From NCBI RefSeq assembly GCF_042100115.1, contig NC_091279.1, forward strand, positions 2,108,001 to 2,172,000: a DNA stretch of 64,000 nucleotides, in the 5' to 3' direction. Under the pieces are notes generated by a model. That model was given only the letters and a program-made list of their open reading frames with translations, was not told the origin of the DNA and did no database searches. The DNA comes from Alternaria dauci. Lineage: Eukaryota; Ascomycota; Dothideomycetes; Pleosporales; Pleosporaceae. Both the position numbers and the translations under genes were made by a program. Of this stretch, positions 1 through 10,500 are shown one piece after another (the first letter of the stretch is position 1; each line of letters starts with the position of its first letter).

Positions 1-1168
1 GGCCTCTCTGCATAGATGGGGGAGTTTCAAAAAATCCAAGAGAACACGTTACTGTCAAGTCAAAGGCGGCTCGTTGGTTGGTGGTGCAACAATGTTATCT
101 GGCTTGGCTGGGGACAGTAAGACACGACGACTGAAGATGCTGACGCTCGGTGCAATTGACCCTGGGATGTCAGCAGCTAAATTTCCGCTCGCGAGCAAGC
201 ATGCCTTACCCAAACTCGATCATCGACTTGAGAAGCTTTAGATACTACGTGAATGCATACAGGACGCGCAACCAAACAAGATTAGGTGCAGTGGCCGGTA
301 GGACATGTGCAATCTGCTGATGGCAGAAGGGTTTGGTATGCTGCGTCGGCGGTAATTGGTAATGGGAGAAGGACAGTGGTGCGACGAGGGAGATGTTTTG
401 CCCGAACGATGGGCGGCGCAGAGCCGGAAGTGTCGGCATGCCCAAACTATGTGACGACCCTCATGTCTTGGAAAACTGGGTAGCAGAGTTTGCCGAGGCC
501 ATGGCTACGATGGACGGGCATTGCAGCACCGTGGACAAGTCGAGAGATGGATGCCATCCTCAACATGTCGACTTGGACGGTACGGAACCTAAAGCAGTAG
601 CGCTACCGCATCACGGCCCCAAAATGAATCTCGTAGATTTGGCGTGCAAGCGTGGCGCTGGGGCGCGGCTGATTGGCTGTAGAGACTGGGGCTGGTGGCT
701 TGTCGTGCACGTGCCTGAACAACGAACCCTGCATCGTCTTCGCCCCCTTCCGCATCCATTCATTGTGCCTTGGCGTCTGAGGATCCCCTTCGAGTAGCAT
801 CTTACGCGGGTCTTCTGTCCTGTCCCCCCTTGGCCCTCCCCGCCTCGTCCGCCCTTTCTGATATCTTCTGTTGCGCTCTCGCGACTGCACCGTCCTCTTC
901 CGGTTCCTTTCTTGTTGTCTCTCGTCCGTCGCGCCTGCCCCGATCGCTGCTGCTGAAGCCATACCGGACGATCTGCCTGCACCGCCGCATCTCTCCCGGC
1001 GGCCCACCCGCTACCGTGCAACAACAACACCATCAGCCCGCGCCTCCCTCGTCTTACCCTTCCGCTCCCATCGCCAGCTCCCTCCCGCGCACTGGCATGA
1101 AGGCATAGTCCACACGAGCCTGCCCTCCTACTGTCGCTCGCTACCTTTGTCATCCAACATCGCATACC
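1..1168. other. Non-coding or unassigned left flank
   Basis: I see no convincing gene here. Several reading frames are open by chance on both strands, but they are rich in Arg/Gly/Ser and lack a recognisable domain. The stretch from about 780 to 1165 is pyrimidine-rich, which fits the promoter and 5' leader of the transporter gene that follows. Confidence 0.5.
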
Positions 1169-2351
1169 ATGGGTACGTCGAGCCCCCCGGATACCGCCTA
1201 GACCCTCGACACATTGCGTGTCGACGGCACACCACTCTTCAGAAATGGAACACGCCAGGGACTGACAGACATGCAGTTGAGAAGCGCCCCTCAATCGAGG
1301 GTCTCGTCGACAATGTCGACCCTCGCGAGTCCCACGAGCTCGAGGAGCTACCCACTTTCGAGAAGCCTTTGATTGAGCCCACGCCAGTGTCGCTCAAGGA
1401 GAAGCTGATTACGTGCTTCTGGATCGCGCTAAACACCCTCTCGACCCTGGGCTTGATCTTCTTGAGCAAGCGGTATGGCAGCACCCCGTATCCAATTAGT
1501 GTGTGCGACTTTGCTGACAGCTGGACAGAGTCTTCAGCGACAAGCAGCTCAAAGGCTGTCAACTCATGGTCGTCATGTGGCATTTCACAGCCACCGGCCT
1601 CGTCCTCTTCATCTCGACCCTCCGGCCTTTCCACGCCTTCAAGGCCGTGCGGCTGAATGTCTGGAACATGCTGCCCGTCTGCGGCTTCTTCGCCGGATAC
1701 GTTGTGCTTGGCAACCTCAGCTTGACCTTCAACTCGATCGGATTCTACCAGCTCTCCAAGGTCATGACTACGCCCACTGTCGTTCTCATCAACTTTGTTC
1801 TCTTCCGGAAGCAGGTTACACGATACATGCTCGCTGCAATCTTGGCGACATGCATTGGCGTTTCCTTCACCATCAACGAAGCTGCCAAGACCCAGCTTTT
1901 TGGTGTCATTGTCGCCACACTAGCATTCTGCAGCACTGCTCTGTACCAGATCTGGATTGGCAAGAAGATTGAAGACTTTGCCGTTTCGCCACCTCAGCTC
2001 CTGCTCAACCAAGCGCCCATCTCCGTCTGCCTCCTCATCCCCTTCGTCCCGTTCTTCGACACCATCCCGAACCTTTCGACCGTACCCACCGACATCCTCT
2101 GGAGCGTGTGCGCCTCCGGCATCATGGCTTCCATGTACAACTTGAGTCAATTCTTGATCATTGGTCGCACAAGTGCACTCACATTCAACATTGTCAGCCA
2201 CCTCAAGACCATTATGATTTTGAGTATAGGGTGGTACAGCGAGGGCAAGATTTTGAGTGGCAGGGAGTGGTTTGGTGTGCTTCTCGCGCTTGGCGGTGGA
2301 TGGGTCTACTCGCATCTTGCTCTCAAGGCGAAGAAGCAGGGCGGAAAGTAA
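1169..2351 (+). CDS. SLC35/TPT-family nucleotide-sugar or triose-phosphate type transporter
   Basis: Multi-pass membrane protein of the drug/metabolite transporter superfamily (TPT family, closest in style to SLC35E3). It would exchange nucleotide sugars or phosphorylated metabolites across a Golgi/ER-type membrane; the substrate cannot be read. The first hydrophobic segment (FWIALNTLSTLGLIFLSKR) is split by an intron at 1473-1528 and continues as VFSDKQLKGCQL and the next helix, a typical join for this family. The rest (1566-2351) is one open frame with repeated hydrophobic segments, a conserved YQLSKVMTTP region, an NIVSHLKT motif and a Lys-rich tail (KAKKQGGK). The start is uncertain. ATG 1169 has a good context and is followed at once by a GTACGT donor. 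Splicing to an acceptor ending at 1258 or 1276 restores frame. A 5' micro-exon is therefore my best model, but another start is possible. Confidence 0.8.
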
Positions 2352-3912
2352 GAGGCGAGACAAATTGCTCCGTTGTTATGCGTATATGGAGCTTCACGTC
2401 ATTTGCGCGGTGAGCATGTGGTAGACTTGGAGCTTTCCTTCCATCTTGATCGCTTTTTGGCTACGCATTTCTTGGGATTGGGCTTGATAGCAATGCGTAG
2501 AATGGGCTAGGCGAGCAGTTACGCCTTTTTTTTCCTATTGTTTTTTTATACAAAAACAACTTGACGACGATAGATTGGCACGGTTCGGACACCAAAGCGC
2601 TTTTCTTGACATGCGGTCACTTCTTCCAAAGGGGGGTTTAGCAGCGGGGGAGTTTGGAGAACCATCTTTTGTGCTTGTAGCAAGCATGTTTTCTTTCCTT
2701 ATCCATCTGGGGTTTTCTTCCTTGATCATGTTTATCGACACGGCGCTATATACTCCAATGATATAATTCCTAAAGTTCAACAGCGCATCGTGTGTGGATT
2801 TGAGATAACCAAACTATGTAAGAGAGGAAAGTGCGCCTTGCCTTGCCTTTGGTGAGACACTTGGTAGTATGCCTCGTATAAGTGCATTTGTATCGCGCTG
2901 CAGCATCACTACGCAGGTCTTTACACCCTACCCAGATACTTGTTGCAACCGACAAAATCGACACCACCCAAACATTCGGATTTAACACCCCAGCCACAGG
3001 TCCCCCCTCAGCTGCTTCGACCCATCCAAAACCCCATAATAATCTTCTTCGCGTCTTCCACCAGTTAGTCAAAACGCATCAAACCTATTCCAGCCAACAA
3101 CGAACCACAGTTTTTCGGCCCGAAGAGTCGCAACATTGCAATTATCCATCCACGTGATGTGATGTCTGTTTTTTGCACAGCCGCAACACCCTGGCTTCCC
3201 TTCCTACTCCGCCCCGCGCGCTCGACTCTTTCCTCTTCGGGTAAAAACAGGGACAGGCGACTCTGGTCGGTGCGCCTTGTGCGAGGTGAGCGAATCAAAA
3301 ATGCAGCTGCGGTTGATAAAGGTAGGGGACAAGACACATCTTCGCGTTAATCGGGTAGTGGTAGAGCGGATTCTGTGGGCTGTGGGCTGTGTGTGATGCA
3401 GGCCGCCGGTCACTCGTTGTGGGCTTAGTCTCGTGTCGGAGGAGATGGCGAAAAAGGTGGATGGACGACTGGGTGCCTTGGCTTTCGTTGGAACTAGAGG
3501 CGAGGAAGAGATATGGTGCGGTTGTGGGTGCGGTGGGTGTTTGGGGGGCCTGATGACTTGTGCATAGCTTCTGTGCAGATTGTAAGGCAGACTTGTGGGT
3601 GCGGCTGATGGTGTGTGTCTGCGCGTGGTGGTTGGGTGAGATGGGAACCGTGGTAGGTATATAGGGTATGTGGTGTCCTGTGGTTTGGGGAGATATCATC
3701 ATCGCTGTCATCAAGAAACGTATTCGTACCAAGTTACATCCAACCTTTTCTCATAAAGTGTCTTTGATACTTTCATCTTCGCCTATACACATTTCGAAAA
3801 TCTGAACATCTCATACAACCACATTATACGTATCCAACTATCAGATACACGTCATCAGCGACAACTTCGCATAATCTGACAAAACTACGCACACCGACAC
3901 CCTATCGCGAAA
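2352..3912. other. Intergenic region
   Basis: Holds the 3' end of the transporter transcript and the upstream region of the glycine-rich gene. Open frames here lack domain features and overlap on both strands. I see no RNA gene or mobile element. Confidence 0.5.
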
Positions 3913-4128
3913 ATGGGCTGCGGCATGTCGAAACCACCTTCCGAATACCCTCCTCCCATGCGCCAAACAAGACGCAACAAGCGCCGTCACGGCGGAGACG
4001 GCACTTATAGTGGGAGTCACGGTGCATATGCTGCAGCAGGATACGGAGGTGGCGGCGGTTTCTTCAGTGGGGGAGATGGAGGAGGTGGAGGTGGAGGAGA
4101 TGGGGGTGGCGGCGGCGGTGGCTGTTAG
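3913..4128 (+). CDS. Small glycine-rich protein with lipidation-like N-terminus
   Basis: A 71-residue protein of unknown function. It begins MGCGMSKPPSEYPPP: Gly2 could be N-myristoylated and Cys3 palmitoylated, which would tether it to a membrane. A basic stretch (RQTRRNKRRH, about residues 17-26) could add charge contact with the lipid surface. From about residue 27 it is almost all Gly with a few Ser, Tyr, Ala, Phe and Asp, and it ends in a single Cys. The leader upstream is A/C-rich and the ATG context (GCGAAAATGG) is good. The gene has no intron and stands alone between larger genes. Lipidation is inferred from the sequence rule only. The low-complexity C-terminus makes homology searches weak, but the M-G-C start joined to a basic patch argues against a chance frame. 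Confidence 0.65.
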   Translation: MGCGMSKPPSEYPPPMRQTRRNKRRHGGDGTYSGSHGAYAAAGYGGGGGFFSGGDGGGGGGGDGGGGGGGC

Positions 4129-4591
4129 GTGACAGGATAGGGTATTTAGGGGCAGGCGTTTTTGGTATACCAATTTGGGGATTTGGTAGCATGGTTTTAT
4201 GATAATGACGGGAGTTTGGCGGTTGAGTAGACCTGGGCGAGGTTTCAACGCGGCGTTTCTCAATACAAAGGCTATCCAGACTTTCACGTTATGCTCTTTA
4301 ACATGATGAACATGTTGGTGATAAGACGCAAGCACAACGCTGTTAAATGACACTTGCTTCGCTGTATGCAGCTGTATATCACGTTATGCTCGTCTTTGGA
4401 CATCTGTTAAAACGACAATTAAATTCACCAGAAGTTTGCAAAAGACATGCATTGTTATCCCCAGAAAGCGGCCCAGGCTTCCACAGTACATCCCTAGAGA
4501 ACAAAACTGAAGCTTTGCCAACAACGTGGATGCCAAAAACAACATGCACTCAATAATCGGTTGCCGGTCTTGCACTCTCGTCAGGCCGGCG
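4129..4591. other. Intergenic region between convergent genes
   Basis: Separates the end of the glycine-rich gene from the end of the large minus-strand gene. It probably holds both 3' untranslated regions. I see nothing else in it. Confidence 0.5.
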
Positions 4592-7500
4592 CTACCTCGT
4601 CAGTGGTTCTTCCCCTATGTCCACATAGTCCTCCTCCTGTCCATCGTAGTACTCCAATTCATCGTCGATATCGTCCGCTGACGCTCTACTCGATTTGTTG
4701 TGCTTTCTTTCCTTTGCCATCCTGGCTCGTCTCAAGTTACTCGCTGTGCCTGCTTGTACGTCTTCTTCGACATCTTCTGCGAGTGTCCTGGCGAATCTGG
4801 TATGTTTTCTTTCATTGGCGCCTCTACCGTCTCTCCAGCTACCGGCTTTGTTCGTGGGAGGAGATTTCGCTGCTGGCTGCTCCTGCTTTGTCGGTGCAGT
4901 ATCTGGCTGTGTGGATATTGGTGCACGACCATGCGTAACGTACGGCCTTGGTAGTATTGGTAACTGTGGTGCAAGAATCGCAGCCCAGCTAGACTCATCA
5001 TCCTTATTCTCAACCAATCCATCTGATCTCAGCTGTTCGAGCACTGGCTGAAGCTCCGAAGCCGGAGTGCCAAATGTAATCGCAAGATCAGAAATGCTTT
5101 TGCTCATTCCAGGTAAACTTCTTAGGTGAGACAAAGCGCGTTCGGATAGGTTGCCTGATGGATTCTCATCCGGATGAAACGATTCAATGTGTCTCGCAGC
5201 GCCTATCTCCCCTTCTACTCGTATCTCAACTGCTCTTTGCTCACCCAAATCGGTCAAGATCCACGTCTGTCCATCAAACCCACTCGTGATGAAACCATCG
5301 CTTGCTAGTATACGTATCGCACTCGTGACTGCCGCAGAAGTAGCCTGAAGTTCACTAGCGAGGTCTTCAAGAGATAGCCCTTGGCCTTTGCGACTCAAGC
5401 ATGACACTATTTGATCAGCCAGAGTGGATGAGTCGGTATCTCCAGATTCTTTGGCTTTTTGCAATTGCTCAGTAGGACGCTCGTCCATCCGATGCGAAAT
5501 GACCCAGGTGTCATCATTGACAGTGTTATGCACATTGCCTTGTGCAGCAAGCTCATGTAATAAGCTTGTGGCTGATATCGTGTCCATACCAGTTCCGGAA
5601 GCGATATTCTCGGTGTTCTGCCCTATATACGAGCCAGGCCGGGTCTCAAGATCGTCGGCAAGATAATCAAGGATTTGTGCGCGCAGTCTTTGTCTTCCCA
5701 AAAACTCAAGGTTTTTTCCTCGTTGATGTCGCAGAAGGTTAGTGAACGTAGAGAATAGCTTACCATTGCACCCATGCTGCCAACACCGTGGTCTTGGTCG
5801 GGAGTCTTGAAAATGTGGCAGCAATATTGAGTTACCTGGAGTGTTTCGTGATGAAACATTTGCATCAGTAGTCCCTCCCGACATACCAACTCGTGTGGTT
5901 GGCGCTTCTGTCAATGCTGAATCCATTCCCTCTCTAGTCGCAGGCGGCACCATCTTTCCTTGCGTCTTGCGGTTACGGATGACGAGCCTCTGAAGAGCGT
6001 CGAACAGCACCGCAGCTTCAGAATCTTGTGCGCTGATAAAATGCCATGGTTCCATCAACCGGTTCCCCTCCGCTCTCTGCGTTCCTTTTCCTTTACTCTC
6101 TTCATATCTTTCCACGAACAAAGACGTTGTGTTGGGGTGTTCTGATGTGACGCCTCGAGCCAAAGATGGTACGGCGTTAGCGAGATCTATTGTCGCATAA
6201 GGATCCTCTCCAAGGTAGTTCTCTGCGAGGTACATCTTGATACTGCTTCTATGGATGTGGAGAACAGATTTAGTCCAGCCTTTAAATGTGTGCGGACCAA
6301 GAACTTTGGCCTGGATCACTGCAGGTTGCTCTGCGTCTGAAGAAATAACGTTCGTGTCTTTCGCTGCTGTAAAGTGTGTCAGCTTTTCTGATTGCCGGAG
6401 ACTCGAGTTGCTTCCGGTCCGCTGATGGCTGCTCATGCCAGCCTCGTCGAACAGCAAGCTTGACGTATCGTAGACGTCACCCTGCTGAACCGTCGCGGTG
6501 TTTTCATCGTTCACTTTCCGGTCTTTTTCATCTTCGGAGGTCGCCTCATGAGGCACGGTGACTAGATCAAACGGAAAGTCGGAATTTCCCGCACGAGCGT
6601 GCTCGGCGACTACGGAGAGTAAAAGCATGGAGGAAGGCAAAAGGTCCGTCGGCAACTCCAATTTTTCACGGTCAAGTCCGTCCTTGGGTGTGCTGTAAAC
6701 TATCGCATTTTTTTGCATTTCCATATGTTGTAAAATTGACTGAGCCAGAGGGTATCCATGTTCGCATAGCGTATGGGTTCTCTCGAACAAGCCATCGCTG
6801 CATACGTTGCAGTCATTGACGTGCGATTCGAACCGAATAAGCGAACTTTCTTCATTCCAATTCATGGGACGCGGTTTGATGATACGTTCTCTTATCCGTT
6901 TGAGACGCATCTGTAATGCTGGTAATGGGTAATTCTTGTTAAAGTCTGTGGAAAAGCGCGCCACAACGTCCTCCCATGGTATGCCCTCTTCATCCCTGAG
7001 TCGTAGGAGAAGTCGATCTTCCTCATTGAGCTCATACGGCTTCGACGAGTCAGATAAGGCAGGAACATCTTTAGCAATTGAATACGACATGGAAGAGTTT
7101 TCTCGGGTCTCAACCGTCTGTTGAACAGAAGCTGGAAGCGAGGCATCTCGTGCTGATCTTTCTCGCATTTCACGTTCTCTCTCTTCTCCCTCAACTTTTT
7201 TTCGCATGTGGTCGTCTGTGTTCATCGCTGCCTGATATTGAGCGGGAGTTTGTTTCTCGCGCTGTGGTTCATCGGAGACCTTGCTTTTCGGTTGCGGAAA
7301 GTAGATCGGCAAAAGGCTCTTGTATACGAACTCGTCATTAGAGGAATAGACCACGAAAATGATCTTGGGAAGACCATTGGCCGGATCTGCGGATTCCAGG
7401 AATCCCTTCACCTCCTCCATGGCTATTGACGCGCAATCGCGTGTCGGATAATTCAGCATACCGGTCCCAATGCTGGGCATCGCGACGGATGTCGCCTTCA

Positions 7501-10500
7501 GTTGCACGGCAGTGTGCAGAATGTCCCGGTAGATGCCTCTCAAGACAGTCTTGGTATCTTTTCTGAACTGGCCAGGCGGGACAACATGGATAATGTGCCT
7601 GGCTGGTAACAGGAATCCAGGGGTCACTTTGACGTCACCTTCTTTACATTTTCCGATCTGTTCGGCTTGGACTTCCCATTGCAGCCCTGGCCCGCCTTTC
7701 TTGAAAACCAAGCGGTCCAAGGTACCCATTCCAGAAAAGGACACGTCGGTGGAATTGACCATGGCATCAACTGCTAGTCTGGTGATGTCCTCTCTCAAGA
7801 AGCAAACAGTATGGTTGAATGAGGCAGACGGTTGTACCATGGTTGGCTTGTCCTCGAGGCTACCAAGCAGATAGAGCTGCGCAACGGATGGTACTTGATG
7901 AACTTGAATGATTTCTCGACTTTTTGGGATAGGTCCTTCAGATTTACGCATATGTATGACTTCGTCCAAATGATCGCGGATACCCTTCACATCGTGACTT
8001 TTCTGTTTGAAGGCGTAGTTCTCCAAAAGCTGCCGAGCTCTTGCCATCGCATCCGGTTCCTTTCGGTCATGTGTCAAGACACCATCTAAGCTGCTTGCGA
8101 AAATCCAGCAATAATCGAAGAGAGTCGAAAGATCGAATCCATGCTTAGCTTGCATGTCGGTGTTGACTTCATCCCAGAAGTGTTGCGCCTCTTTCGCAAA
8201 TCCTACTTCTTTCGCTCGTTCCGCAATCTCCGATATGGTAGTACACGCGGCTCCGATGACAGAGCATAATAGATTCAGATCCGCTAGACTCCGCTTAAGC
8301 TCCTTCGACCCCAGTAGATAGTTGCGAGTCGAACTCAACGCAGAATCAAGCCTCCGCATGTCATGGGCACAGGCGGTAGTCTGCGTCCCAAAAACGTAGG
8401 TGTCGGTCATGTCCTTCAAGGTCTTTTGGAGCCGTGAGCGTGCCTCTAGTATCTGAGCCGATAACGCAGCGCGGTTCGCTGACCAATCCGATGTTCTCGC
8501 TCTGTCCAGATCGCCATGCGTGGGTGGAAAGAAGACTGGTAAGAAGTCTGTGTAGGCCTTCTCGTCGATCGCCGCCTTTACACAAAAGATGATTCGCTCG
8601 GGGCGATGCTCGGGATGTGAATCAAGGTATTCTCTGATCTCTTGCAGCGCTATACGTGCAGCGACACGTGGCGGAAAGTTACAACCTCCGGTACCTAGGC
8701 AAGGAAACGCGACCGTTTTGAGTTCGTATGCGGCAGCTATTCTTAAAGCACTACGATAGCAGGAGCTTAAAACGTTGAATTGACCGACACCTTTCGTACC
8801 GGTATACGTTGGTGCTGCAGCGTGTATGACCCACGAAGCTGGAAGATCGTGTCCATGAGTGAGCTCGACCTGACCCAATTTGATTCTGGGCTTTGATCTT
8901 GCTTCCTTTCTGAGACCTGAGCCACCCGCTTGAAAGATTGTATAATGCAACGAATCTGGACTAGGTGGGGCCTTGAGATTAGGCGGAGCATTGTTGATAA
9001 TAGCATCCACTCTCAGCCTCGTCAGATCGTAATGACAGAACGAGATCATCTGGTTGTAGGCATCGTTCGGCGCAAAGCTCTGATCACGCTGCAGAAGCCG
9101 CCGCGATTGGTATAGGGAACGCAATGTAGGAGTTTCGTCTGCCGATATGATTGCTTGTTTTTCTGAGTCTTCAACTTCTTGGTCGTACAGCTCAGATCCA
9201 ACTGAGAAGGTCTCAGTATCTTCGGTGGCCTGCGTATCCGCCGTAGACTGACGATTGAGCACATTCCCTTTTCTTGGCCGACTGACTCTGGTGAATTTCC
9301 ACTTGCTCGTGTCCTTTTTGGGCTTGAAATCCATGTTAGGGAAGCGCTGAACATCAAAGACTTTCAACGCCTCCTCACCAACCCAATCGTCGGCAAAAGT
9401 TATTGAGCCACTCCAGGAACCATAGCGTCGATAGAACCGAACGGACAAAGCCCCTGGCAACGTCAGGATGTGTTGTCTGAAAGCTTCCTGATCGTCCAAG
9501 TGTTTTTTGTGGGAAGATAATACGTCTTCGTCAAACTGCTGATCGTCAGACAGCTCAGCTTCCGAGTCGTCTAGATCATTCAATTGGCCTGCGATCATCG
9601 ACACTCGATTTTGGCTCTCGTCGGGAAGTTGCTGCAATCTCTCTGCAGACAGTAAACTCTGACCAGGCCCGTTCATAGGAAGGAGCTCAGAAGGTTTCTC
9701 CAATCTCGCAGTGTCTTCTTGTACGATCTCATCATTGCTTGTGTCTGTGCGAGCCGAGTTCGGTAATGATTGAGAGTTGGAACTTCCACGGCTTGCGACG
9801 CTGCTTGCGCCGTCCGAGTCGTCTTCTCTCCCATGAGGCAGCGCAAAGGTAGCGAAGCGCTCCAAATGGTTTGCAATGTGGCTCTGGAGATCGCCTAGAC
9901 CTGCAGTATTTGCGGGTGCATAGCAAATCGGACACTTTGTGCGTGTGTCCGTCGCCGTCGTCTCCCCGATCTTGGAAACGACTGCTATCTGATCTTCAGG
10001 GAAGCTGCCATTATGGTCTTGTCGAAGATGGTTCTCGAGACCAGAAAGGGAGCTATACAAGGCCGCTGCGTGTTCTGGACATCGCCATAGTTTACGATGA
10101 GTCGCTTCGTGTTCGGCCCACTCCCGACGACTGCGGAAGAGCTGTTCAGAACTCTCGCAGTCCTGGTATGTACAGATATATGGCTGCAGATCTTGTAGCA
10201 GATGTGTCTTCCAGGCTCGTCCTTTGCCGTATCTTGCAGGGCAGACGATCCAACAATACGGACACTCGAAGTCTTTGTCGCCGTTGGCGGCTTTGGGTGG
10301 GGGCGGCAGTTCAATTCCTTTCCCGTGCAAATCCTTGACTGTTACGGCGTAGCTTGTCACCGACTTGGTGTCAACGATATCATCTAGAGATTGATGATGA
10401 TGTGTCGCCTCCGTGCCTGACAAAAGGGTTTTGCCAGTCTTCTGACTTGGCGTCGGTCTTGAGGTGGTGATCTCGGGCGTTGTTGGAACGTTGACGAAGT

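Noticed and set aside
603..1294. Arg/Gly-rich minus-strand reading frames of 130-230 residues
   Set aside because: They lie opposite the pyrimidine-rich leader of the transporter gene and have low-complexity composition with no domain. The plus-strand splice structure explains the region better.
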